This document shows positions 12,629-23,172 of a DNA stretch of 64,000 nt, piece after piece; position 1 is the stretch's first letter, and each line of letters begins with the position of its first letter. Below the pieces are notes generated by a model that saw nothing but the letters and a program-made list of their open reading frames with translations, was not told where the DNA came from and did no database searches. The position numbers were made by a program, and so were the translations under genes. This DNA is from Diphasiastrum complanatum (lineage: Eukaryota; Streptophyta; Lycopodiopsida; Lycopodiales; Lycopodiaceae): NCBI GenBank assembly GCA_029204225.1, contig MU832171.1, positions 1 to 64,000 on the forward strand. Direction: 5' to 3'.

Positions 12629-15600
12629 ATGGCGAGGCGACCAAACGAGGAAGGGGAATGGCGATGGCTGTTCCTCGTCGGCCTGGCTTGCATCGTCTGC
12701 TTCTCCATCTACTTCATGCTTTCGCCTCTCTTCGCCACTCGCATTTCTGCCGATTGGAGCAACGGCCTGCAGATCGCCAAGGATGAAGTCGTGGAAGATA
12801 TCTCTGGGTGCTGCAAAGGTGTGGAGCATCAGGAGCTGTGGGGCGCTGTGGCCAAGTGGGGCACCGATCATCTTGTCAACAGCTCTCGGGAATGCTGTCA
12901 GGCATGCAAGACCATGTGTGGTGATGATGGACCGTGTCTTTGCAATTCTTGGGTGTATTGTGGAGATCAGCAGCGGTGTGGTGACAAATACCGTCAGGTT
13001 TAGTCTTTCTGTCCTCTTAACATCACTGATTTCTTCTTTGCTGCACCTTGCACACACTCATTCAGTTCTATTAGTGGGAGGAAAGGTGAATGACATAAAT
13101 TTTATGCCTTATATTGCCATCAACTCAGACTATCATATCATCTGACTTATTTTTCTCAAACCTAACAGACTAAAAGTGCTGAAAACTTTTAACAATATGC
13201 CCCAATTTTTAGAGGAACGTAAGAAATCATAAGATAAATACGTGATGGAGCCGATGGTCCAAGATTTCATGATTAGACTCCATAAGGATGAATATTGCAT
13301 GTCGCCTTTGTTATGCTGGGTACTATTATATACAACATTGATATGTATGGAGATAAAAATTAGGCTATTAGAAGAGTTCAGAGGATGCTAGTTGCATGGC
13401 ATGCTGTTCTCTTTCCGATGTATTTTCATCAAAGTAACTAGGAATCCAGATTTTGATACTTTAGATGCATTCATCTTTTTTACTTTGTTTTGATGGACAG
13501 TGTTGGCTGAAGAAGCAAGAAGATATGTTTTCACCTGACATTCAAGAATCTCATAGTGAAGTGTATTGGACTTCGGGATTAGTTTATGGATCAAAAGTAA
13601 GTACGTACTCCTGTTATAGAGTCTTGATCTTTACTTTGCATCAACAATTATGAGTAACTGTTTATGTTAATGGAATTTTGTGGCTGATGACTTTTGATTT
13701 TTCTCCATATGATAAGATAATCAGTATGGATTGGTTCATTCTTCACTTTTTATAACGCATGATCCATTCGGCAACATCATGAAGGCCGCCCCTGATGGTG
13801 TCTTAAGTTTAACAAAACCAGTATTTAAGTTATATGATGGAGAAAGTAGAGATCAACACGACGCAACTATATTTATATGATACAATGCATATAGTAGGAT
13901 TCTTATATCTGCAATGACCTGAGAGTTGCATTATATCTGCAATTGTTGAGCACAAAGATCCTGTTGTTGCTTTATATTTATAGACTGAACTAGTTATACA
14001 GTTATTGTAGACAATCTGGAAAGAATGCTATGAACTTGACTGATGAGGTTCTGGTAGACCTGAATTGCAACGATAGAGCATTGATAATAATATACAGCTC
14101 AATTTAGACAGGATTCTTGTATTATTCAGCCTAATAGAAAAGGTCAAAGAAGAATAAAAGATGATTGATGAGTTTTTGGAGCTTGAATCAATGAGCTTTC
14201 ACGTTTTACACCCTTGTATTTTGTACTCATTTGGAGTGATGATTTTTGTTTAGCAAGAGAATCGATTCTGCATGGAAACTACTGCATACGAGCAAGAAAT
14301 ATTACTTGGTGATATTTTCTAAACTTGTGACGAGTGCGAGGTTTTGCATAAGAACTAGTTTCAACCACCATCAGACTTGTGCCATTGTACATGAAATGAG
14401 CTGACCTTACCAACCATCATCCATGTAAAGCAACAAGGATGCTGTTGCACTAGGGATTCTTAACAAAAACTTCTCTCCACATAAGTTTCAAATGATGACA
14501 TCTGCACAAGCTTCTGCTGCAGAGCCACAATCAACATAATGTATGTTGTACTTCTAGATAGTACGTAAAACAGTCACAAGTGTGACGGGTCTGTAGCTCA
14601 TTCGGTTGTGTAGGCCCAAAAGAAAACATTGTGGATTTCAAACTGTGCTGCTGTCTCTATATATCTCTAAACATGAAAATGGAAATACACCTTGCATGTT
14701 TTATGTAGTGGATAGAATGTATCTGATTTCAAAGATGAAAATAGCGAATTTTTTACAAATCCATTATTGTAGCAGAGAGAGAGAGAGAGAGAGAGGCCTG
14801 ACCAGTGATTTGTGTGGAAGGGAATTGTTGCTTTGGAGACACAATATGGAGCTATACGCCTCAAGGTACAAGTTTAACTATTAGCTGATAGTCGCCTTTC
14901 TTGCTTAGAAGGTGAACACAAACCTCCAAAGCTGAGTGAACATGGTTGAACATGGATTCTTTGACTTTTTGGGCTGCATGTAAATTTTGTTCTAAGCTTC
15001 ACCTAGTGACAAAATTGATTTTTCAAACTGAATTTCTGAATTTGAATAGATTCCAATTTCACAAAGTGATGTGCTTGAATTGCTTATTATCAACTCATAG
15101 TAGGATTTTGCGATGAAATATCATTTTGCCAATTTTCTTGAATCCATTAAGGGGAAAAGCTCATCTCGTTTTTCCAATTCTATGCTTGATGTTGGCTAGT
15201 GGGACAGATGCGCGTATTATTAAGTCCAAAATGGGTTTTCCTAACACATCAATCTAACTAGTACAGTCCTAATATGTAGAGTTGCTTGGTGAGAATTTGT
15301 TCTTTCTTGTATTTAGGTTCCAATCAACAGATTAGAGGAATTGTGTTATTTTTTCCTATTTATAGTTACTACCTAATCAACATCAGCAATCTCTTATTTC
15401 AATAGAATCTAGCAAGTTCTGCAAGCCGGGTTTTGATAGCATGGATTTACTGATATCCCCCCCATGCACTCTACAAATCGACACATTAACATTTTACGTA
15501 AATCAACAGATTGACAATATCACCAACAAAGAATTATGCTTTCCTGAAGGATATAGATTAACAATTCTTTGCAAATCCTACCATTAAGAATTCATTAGAA

Positions 15601-18600
15601 GCATAATTTCAATCTCTTACACATAATCTGGTCCATCAGCAACTCACCTATATATTTTATAGTCTCAAGAAGTTTGTGATGCAATAGCAGCAGGAATTTC
15701 TCTCTTGTTTAGGTAATCTGACATTACTAACCTCCTTATACAACTTCTGAAGATCGCGTCTTAGGGAGATCGTAAAACCAAGGGCTCTTTAGTTATGGAT
15801 TTGGAAAGCCAACGGTTGGTTATTGTCAGGTTTCCAAAGTGGTGTCCGAATTTTGAGTTGTAATTTTACTGGGAAAAATTGACAAAATTCATTGGCCATA
15901 GCTTTCTAACTACGAGGAGTTACGAGATGTGCAAAGACTCAGAATTGGTTTTAGCGAACGTTCGTTTATTGATTCAAAGCTCCAAACAAGACCTCAAGGT
16001 GTGTGACCTTAAAATTCCACATTTCATTATTACAAAAAACATTCTGAGGTGTGTTCTCTTCAATCGGACATTATCTTGAATTGTGGATCGTTTCAAAAAG
16101 CTCTATATATAATGTCTTATCTATACTTCATTGACAAAAGATTAGTAAGCTTTCAATTTCCTATCTGAAGCTCCAATTACCTCCATCTAAGAATACCTTA
16201 TGTGTGTGACCCTTAAATTCCTAACCTTATTATTGCAGAACATGCTTCCCATGTAAGAAGGTAATTGTATCTTTCTAGTATTTTGTCTTTGTTTTAGTAA
16301 CTCGTATACACATTATGATCCTAGTTCTTATTTATTTCCATTTTATGTTTTGTTTTTATTTTTATTTTTAATTAGATTAATTTATAAATTTTATTTTTGA
16401 ATCTCATTTTATTTAAATTATTATTATTTTTTCTTTCTTCTTACTGATTGTCTTTTGCTTCTTAGTCAACACTGGATCTACCCAAGAGAATCCGGATTCT
16501 TTCGAAACCCAGTTAGCAACTTATGCTTGGGTACTGATGAGACATAAGCAATGCTATTTGGCTAAGATTTTTTGTTTATTGAATTTTTTATTGTTGTTTT
16601 GACGTAGATCCTTTGACTTTTTGAGTTGCTCGTATATTGTTTCTAAGGTTTACCTTATGATATCACTGACTTCTCTATATAAATTTGTGAAATTGGATAT
16701 ATTCTAATTTCACAAATAGATATTTTTCTGTCACTTTAGCGGACATGCAAATTCTTAATGAATTTTCGTCCAAGTAGTGGCCAGCTGTATGTTCTTATTT
16801 GCATATCTTGAGAGGGTGTGCATGCCCCTACAACTAATCTAAATTTTACTAATCAAAAGTAACTTCTCTTACTCAATGTCATGTTGGTAAGGTTTTTGTT
16901 GTTTCATAATAGTTTTATGGCTTCTTCTTCTTCTTCTTCTTCTTCTTCTTCTTTTTTTTTTTTGGCCTATTACTTATTATTGTTAATCACTTGCTTCTGG
17001 CTCTCTTAGATATTCTCCTTTCCTCTTCCTAGCTGTAATTTTAAAAAGTTTTTGAGGTTTAAAGTCTAATTTATAAAATTGTTTTTACTTTAGGTTAATT
17101 GATGCTCTACTTCCTTTCTTTTCAACTTTCAATATTTGTCACCACTCCTTTAGTAATTAAATAAAAATTCCTTCTTGTATAGTTGTAGTCAAGTTTTTCT
17201 TGGTTGCGCTTCATTAGATAAATATTTCAATTTTCCTTAATGTTCAGGTTTAGGTTCTTGTTCTTGATGGTATCAAAGTTATAAAGTAAGTTTTATGCTT
17301 ATTCTAGCCTCTTGTAAAGAATTTTATACATTTGGCTCTTTGGTCATCCTTCTAATTTACCACCAAGATATTTCATGTGATTGACTCTCTCATGGTCCAA
17401 TTAACTTTGTCTCATCATGTTAGAGTCTGAACCATACTCACATGAAGTTTCTTTTCTTCCACGTTCTCATTTTTATTAGCTTAAAACTCTTCTAAGTCGC
17501 TTTATAAAATCCATAGCTAATGTTAAAACTAAATGTTTTACCTCTAGTAAAGATCTACTCATCACAATTTTTACTTCACTTGATCTTGACAAAATTATTG
17601 AAAGCCTGAAGTTATGAATGCACTTCCTCCTTGTGTGAAGAACATTTGGAATCATCCAGTGGTTGCTTGGAAATATGATATGCTGATATTGGTAGGAATC
17701 TTTCAGAAAAGAAAAAGTTGTCTATCCTTAATAGCCCTTGTTCTTGTGGTGACTCCTTTTATTCGAAGTTTTGTGATCCTTCTTTAGGTCATATTGTTAC
17801 TGCAGATACATCAATCCTTCCCTCATCGTTTTTGAAAGAGTCCTTTTCTAAAGGCACTAGATTTCGTCCTCCTCTTTCAGTAGATGCTTGCTTGTTGAAA
17901 TCTATAACTACGAGTATTAATAAGTTCATTTACCATATTGAAGAATCTTTTGGAGTCCATGGTTTGTTATCAGAATGGAAAACTACAGTTCTAAATTATG
18001 TAACTTTGAGTTTGAAAAAAGTTTCATCTGTCCCATCTTCTAATATTGATACTTCATTTTCTAATGAGGAGGAAGTTCTTCTTCGTAAGTTTCATAGACG
18101 TTTTGTCATTTCGTATGTGGATAAATGCTCAAACAATTTTGTATTTGTTTGCAAGAAATTCTATTTGGAATCGTTATTAAATGAAGTCCATTCTCCAGTA
18201 GGAACATATAACGCTTGTTCTCTTTCAACTATGAGTAATATAAAATATCATCAAGATTTTTGTCATTCTTATAACTTTAATTGTTACCCAAATCTTCCTT
18301 TTCTTTGTGCTGCATGGAAATTTCATTAAGTTCCTAAAAGGCCTAGGTTTATTGCAGCAGCCTATAAAACTACGTTGACTGACCTTTCTAAGTGGCTAAG
18401 TAGTTACTTCAAAGCGTTGCTTCCTTCTATTAATGAGCTTTGGAGAAACTGACTTAAGGATGCAGATGTTCCTGTTAGTTGTAATTGGATTTTAAACGAT
18501 TCTATAGGTATTATAGAAGTAATAAAGTTTTTCAACTCCTCTCGTACTTTAGAAGAAAAGTCCCAACGTATGCTTCTTCAAACCTATGACTTCACAACAC

Positions 18601-21600
18601 TTTACACTAAAATCAATTTGGAAGATTTGAAGTTTCGTGTTAACAAGCTAATTCGAGATGTTTTCAGCAATAAACTAAAGAACACTCGATGCAAAGCTTT
18701 AAAAGTTGAAAAGAGTGCTTTGCATTTTGAGTTTTGTTGGCTTAAGAACAAAAATCAAGATGTCAATTCAAAGAAGAAAAGATTTACTAAAATAGTTGAT
18801 GTTGAAGATGTTTGTTCTTGGCTGCACTTTCTCTTGGATAACTTGCATATTTCTCTAGGTGATTCGCTTTTTCAACAAACGATAGGTATTCCCATGGGTA
18901 CTAATTGTGTTGTTCATCTAGCTAACTTTTATCTTTTCTCTTATGAATTGAATTTATGCAAAGATTCGTTTCTTGTAGTACTTGTCCCATCTTATTGCAT
19001 AAATTAACTCATGCTAGAAGATATATTGATGACTTATTTGTTCCCGATCTTCCTAATTTTGGTAGTTTTGTATATAAAGACCCTAACGTTTTTGGTGGAG
19101 GAATCTATCCTAAAGACTCATGTGAACTTAATCGTACAACTAGTGATGATAAGTGCAGTTTTTTAGACCTTTCTATAAGCCAAGGTAGGTCCGGTTTATT
19201 GGTTGATATTTTGGATAAAAGGCTGCAGCCAGAATATAGTAACTTGAACATAATTCGCATGCCTCATATTTCTTCAAATATTTCAGATTCTGTCAAATAT
19301 GGAGTGATCACTTCTCAATTCTACAGGTTTTCTCGTCTTTGTACTAGTAGAGATGCTTTTGTAGACCAGTCAAGCAATCTAATCATTTTGTTACTCCATA
19401 AGGGTTACACGTTTAAGAAAATCATGAGAAAAGTTCGAACTGTTTTAGACTCTTTTGGTTTTATCTTTGGTGTTTCAGCTTATGGTATGTTTAAGATGAT
19501 TAATCATAGAATCCAGAAAAGTGGGGAGCTAAGGAGCCCGCTTTGTTTCTAGTATTTTGTCTTTGTTTTAGTAACTCGTATACACATTATGATCCTAGTT
19601 CTTATTTATATCCATTTTATGTTTTGTTTTTATTTTATTTTTAATTAGATTTAATTTATAAATTTTATTTTTGAATCTCATTTTATTTAAATTATTATTA
19701 TTTTTTCTTTCTTCTTACTGATTGTCTTTTGCTTCTTAGTCAACACTGGGTCTACCCAAGAGAATCCGGATTCTTTCGAAACCCAGTTAGCAACTTATGC
19801 TTGGGTACTGATGAGACATAAGCAATGCTATTTGGCTAAGATTTTTTGTTTATTGAATTTTTTATTGTTGTTTTGACTTAGATCCTTTGACTTTTTGAGT
19901 TGCTCGTATATTGTTTTTAAGGTTTACCTTATGACATCACTGACTTCTCTATATAAATTTGCGAAATTGGATATATTCTAATTTCACAAATAGATACTTT
20001 CTACCTTCCAACTACAACCTAATCTAAGGATACCCCCCAAAATCTACTTGAAAGACATTGCCCGTATGTGCTTGTAAATGAATTTGCTTGACTCAAAATC
20101 ACTGCTCAGGAAACATTCACACCTCTAAGGGACCTAGTACCCATGAAACTAGGATGTTGATAATAGGCGCTGTCTGATCTCTACCTCCTTTGTCATGTGG
20201 AGCTGCATGTCTTCATGGTCCGACTCTAGTGCGTAAATTTGGTATAGGCACTGCTCTATCTGTCCCCCAACACCCTTCGAATATGCTCATGGAGCTGTTG
20301 TCTCTATTGAGACAGGCCAAGAAGGCCTTGCCTCTGCTGAATCTTGTTGAACCCCTGCAAATATTGACTCTTCTGATCGCACTCCCCTGTCGATGATGCC
20401 AGATGGCCTGGAAGGCCCAACTGCAGATGGTGATGGCATAGAGGGCCAATGGTGGTGATCTGGATGGACCTACAAAAGGTGATAAATCCTGCATCACTGC
20501 TGCTTGCACCCAAACTTCTGCCAATCGATCCAAGTTGCCCACCAACCTATGGCATTGGTTTGTGGGCACTGACCCAGTAGATCCTGCCTCTTCGTATTTA
20601 ACCTCAAGATGATCTCACATCTGCAAGAATCACCTGTACAACATGCAACGCCCATTGTCCGTCCATCTGCCCCACTCAAGGCAAGCAAATGTACCCTCAT
20701 AGAGGTGCTGGATAAAGTCTGTCCACAGCACAGGAAATGTCATTTGCATGCACTGGAACCTGTGTATGGCACTGCCCCATTGAGTAAATCCATCTCCACC
20801 CAAATGCCTCGTCTCACCACACTCATGGCTACAGAAAAAAAAGCAAACTCTGCCCAAAAAAGCAAAAGACTAGCAAGAAAACTAATGGGTACACAAGGAA
20901 TGCCTAAAACGCTATAGAAGACCACAAATAAGTTCCAAAATGCTAAGAAATAGCTTGGAACAATGTCAACACGCTTTTTCTAGCGAACCTGGAGCAGATC
21001 TGAGCAACATATGTAAAAGAAAATGGACCACTACTGCATCCAAACTTAGCAAACCGAAAATGATGGAAAAACGAGCTTAAAAATGTGTTTCTCGGATTTC
21101 TCTCCACACGCAATTTCAGAACCCTAATGGCATGTCAAAATGCCCCTTTCTATCTGATAGCAATCACATGAACTCCACCTTTTCCAAGATCACCCTCCTG
21201 AGTCCTATTGCTCCTCCTACGACTCCAAAAAAAACTTGATACAGAGACTTTGAAAGACCTTGAAGTGGCAGCTATGGCATTGTATGAGAGGATACTTGGA
21301 GGATTCCAATTCAGTACAAGCATGTCAGGTGAGATCTAGAGTTGTTGGGAGCAGGGTATGTCAACACCATTTGAGTTTTACGTAGATTAGTAGGGGGAGG
21401 AGGTTTTACAATCTAGTGGACTCTGGAGGTGATTCTTGTAGGATTGTGGATGTCTATGCTGGTTGTTGTGTCTGTATTATTGTCGACTGCTCATATGTTG
21501 ATTTCATGTTTCCCTTCGGGAGTGCAAGCTCATTTTGACGCAATCTTGAGACTCTCTGAGATTCAAAGGTTGGCATGTAATATCATTGAAGTCAAAAGAC

Positions 21601-23172
21601 AATTTTCACATTTCCAGACGTTTCACACACTTGCATATATTTCAGCAACCTTTCAAGGTAGTGCCATCACATACCTACCTCAGAGTTCAGTTCTGACGGC
21701 CTTTGTTCATTATGAAGCCAAGTTAACTAAAAATAAGGATGAGACTAGGGAAGGGCTACTTTTTCAATTATACTCCCAGGATGATCCCTTGAAGTGTTGT
21801 TTCTTTGATACACTGTTCACCCCCATGGTGATGCATGTAACAGAGGTTTTTTTTATGCCACAATCTTTTAGACTCATAGTTTCTGTTCATGTTTATGCTT
21901 GAGGACAAATAAAAAAATTTCCCATGTTCCTGAAAGGATCAGCTTTTGTCACAGCTGATTTGGGAACTAATCTTCTGTGGCCATTAAAATTAAATTCCAA
22001 TAGCAATAAGGCAAGGCGGTGTAGATTTGAAAATTCAAGTTTTGGGACACCAAACTCCAGGGTTGTATGTTGTATCTTGTAGGTGCGTTTTGTCTGACTC
22101 CAGTTCAAGCTTGTTATATTGAGTTTTTCAACCATTTCAGTATCTGCTATAGATTATTTAATCAGAAGATTAAAAGTTTGATGTGCTCCTTATGAATGTC
22201 TTCACTCATCCATTTTGACTATGATCAATTAGAGTTGAATTTTCAAAAATCTTCCTTGCAGCTCAATTACCTTCTACTCTTTTGTACACTAGAGTTTTTC
22301 CACAATTGAGTATTGAAAAACATTGAACGCTTTTTTTGAGCCTTCTATCAGGCTTTTTTGGTAGCTGGAGTTTGATCTTTTTAACTGTTACATGTTCTGT
22401 TCAACAGCTTCTTCCGGATTGTGCTCCAAAGTCTGTAGCTTATATCTTGGAACTACTTAAACTACGACACTGTGCTGGTTGCCATTTCTATAGAGCTGAA
22501 GGACGGGGAGTTGCATGGGATACAGAAGGTCGTCAATTGACTAAGGTTAAACCTTCCCATCTGTTTTTTGCTTTATCCTGTATCCTGCAAGGGATTGTGA
22601 AGAGAAAGCAGTCTCTTTTTGTCCTGGATTTGCTCTTGATTATCTCTAATAGATAAGAGAGAACAAAAGGGTATACCACAACCTTTTTGATGGATTGCCA
22701 TAATGACTTCTACATTGGAATCAAGTCTTGGTTGGTTTTCTTTTTCTAGAAACTGTTGCATCCAGAGAATGGTTGTAAGCTAAGAGATCCATCCTGGTTC
22801 ATTTCCATTGTAGTATTTTTCACATTGTTCTTATGAGTATAGGATATTACTGGTCCACCATATGCCGTTCTGCAAGGAAGCTTGGAGGCTCAAAGTTTTG
22901 CTTTCAAGGAGCTTCCTCTTGAAGCATGTCCCATGATGAAGCGTGGAATGGTTGGATGGCTTGGTGGTGGACCTGACTTTTTCATCAGTCTTGCAAATCA
23001 TGGAGAATGGTACCCAAAACATACAGTGTTTGCAACTGTGATAAGAGAAGACATGGCTTTGGTTGAAAAGCTTGCCGATCTACCGACAACTTTAAATGTA
23101 TGGAATGGCGTGAAGGTGTACGTTTTAAATGAAAATGTCAATTTGAAAGTGACAAGATCGAAGACCACATAA
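12629..23172 (+). CDS. Membrane-anchored Cys-rich protein with cyclophilin-like domain
   Basis: The four-exon model is 12629-12997, 13501-13596, 22408-22545 and 22843-23172. All introns are phase 0 with GT/AG borders, giving 310 residues. The start ATG opens MARRPNEEGEW. Residues about 13-35 form one membrane segment. Residues 50-125 are very rich in Cys (CCQACKTMCG, LCNSWVYCG), suggesting disulfides in a lumenal domain. Residues about 153-310 resemble a divergent cyclophilin domain: LLPDCAPKSVAYI, then FYRAEGRG where peptidyl-prolyl isomerases have an Arg, GPPYAVLQGSL and FFISLANHGEW. The family is known in plants, but I recall no defined role. Intron 2 is 8.8 kb and holds a PLE. A small in-frame exon of about 16 residues may be missing between GSK and LLPDC, because relatives seem to have an extra strand there. 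Isomerase activity is untested. Confidence 0.85.
14586..14660 (+). repeat. tRNA-derived SINE-like head
   Basis: An A-box-like gtctgtagctcattcggttg is followed about 35 bp later by a B-box-like ggatttcaaactg, the spacing of a Pol III internal promoter. It is degenerate and not a functional tRNA gene. A short GA run (14773-14795) lies downstream. Confidence 0.45.
14950..15075 (+). repeat. Decayed copy of the PLE terminal repeat
   Basis: ttctttgactttttgggctg, then a run ending ccaatttcacaaag, follow the same order as the last 120 bp of the PLE repeats (ctttgactttttgagttgct ... ctaatttcacaaatag). It is much more diverged than the two flanking repeats are from each other, so it is older. Confidence 0.5.
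16272..16722 (+). repeat. PLE left terminal repeat (pLTR), 451 bp
   Basis: Differs from the right copy by about six substitutions and two small indels, so the insertion is young compared with most elements here. It contains nested inverted repeats at 16479-16548 (see findings). Confidence 0.92.
16921..16953. repeat. (TTC)n microsatellite
   Basis: About eleven cttctt triplet units followed by a T run, inside the PLE between the left repeat and the coding region. Confidence 0.9.
17675..19552 (+). pseudogene. Penelope-like reverse transcriptase, damaged
   Basis: Three + frames carry the protein. 17675-18329 has the N-terminal segment: a CxC metal-site-like motif, GHIVTAD, FRPP, and VDKCSNNFVFVCKKFY. 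A stop at 18327-18329 is followed in the same frame by PKRPRFIAAAYKTTLTDLSKW, the RT fingers, with another stop near 18450. 18570-19007 holds motif A (YDFTTLYTKI) and motif B (GIPMGTNCVVHLANFY). A frameshift near 18990 leads to 18956-19552 with motif C (RRYIDDLF) and the thumb (SFLDLSISQGRSG). Coding sense also continues upstream to about 17610 in another frame (NALPPCVKNIWNHPVVAW). The catalytic Asp residues of motifs A and C are intact, but stops and a frameshift make this copy inactive. The coding region ends inside the start of the right repeat. Confidence 0.85.
19546..19996 (+). repeat. PLE right terminal repeat (pLTR), 451 bp
   Basis: The direct copy of 16272-16722, the same length, about 98% identical by eye. 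The last codons of the RT overlap its first bases. Confidence 0.92.
20150..20950. other. GC-richer block in intron 2, unrecognised
   Basis: Clearly less AT-rich than its surroundings, with overlapping frames of 68-118 codons on both strands. None matches a family I know. It may be an old TE fragment. It starts about 150 bp beyond the PLE. Confidence 0.35.
21429..21902 (+). other. Unrecognised 157-codon frame in intron 2
   Basis: An open frame with a hydrophobic N-terminus (LWMSMLVVVSVLLSTAH) and no family resemblance that I can see. It lies 500 bp before exon 3 and has no splice-site support, so it may be chance or an old TE piece. Confidence 0.2.

Larger units (their letters stand above)
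16272..19996 (+). mobile_element. Penelope-like retroelement (PLE) in intron 2
   Basis: A 3.7 kb unit consists of two direct 451 bp terminal repeats and one RT-coding region between them, in the same orientation as the host gene. The RT has PLE features: an N-terminal CSCG...GHIVTAD segment, motif A DFTTLYT, motif B GIPMGTNCV, motif C YIDD, and LDLS beyond it. The heptamer ctttcta is present at both ends (16271-16277 and 19997-20003) and could be a target-site duplication, although tttcta also precedes the inner repeat. No GIY-YIG endonuclease domain was found on either side of the RT. PLEs are rare in plants; the conifer Dryad lineage is the described case. Confidence 0.85.
13597..22407 (+). 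other. Intron 2 of the cyclophilin-like gene (8.8 kb)
   Basis: The donor is AAA|GTAAGT and the acceptor is TTCAACAG|CTT. The intron carries a SINE-like head, a decayed PLE terminal repeat, a full PLE, a GC-richer block and ordinary AT-rich sequence. Apart from the PLE, no stretch has a recognised gene. Confidence 0.8.

Noticed and set aside
12506-13057. A minus-strand 183-codon protein
   Set aside because: It is the antisense shadow of exon 1 of the cyclophilin-like gene, whose sense frame has a clear membrane segment and splice site.
14262-14322. Missing micro-exon (CMETTAYEQEILL) of the cyclophilin-like gene
   Set aside because: It has weak similarity to the expected segment, and the available GT donor breaks the phase.
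14586-14660. A tRNA gene
   Set aside because: A- and B-box-like motifs are present, but there is no acceptor or anticodon stem pairing. Called SINE-like instead.
16479-16548. A canonical hammerhead ribozyme
   Set aside because: ctgatgag and gaaac are present, but ggguа-type cleavage context directly touches ctgatgag, leaving no stem I, and no gaaa follows ctgatgag within 40 bases. Reported only as a structured region.
20728-20790. Missing micro-exon (HALEPVYGTAPLSK)
   Set aside because: It looks similar to the expected ETEYG-type strand, but no splice-site pair gives a length divisible by three.
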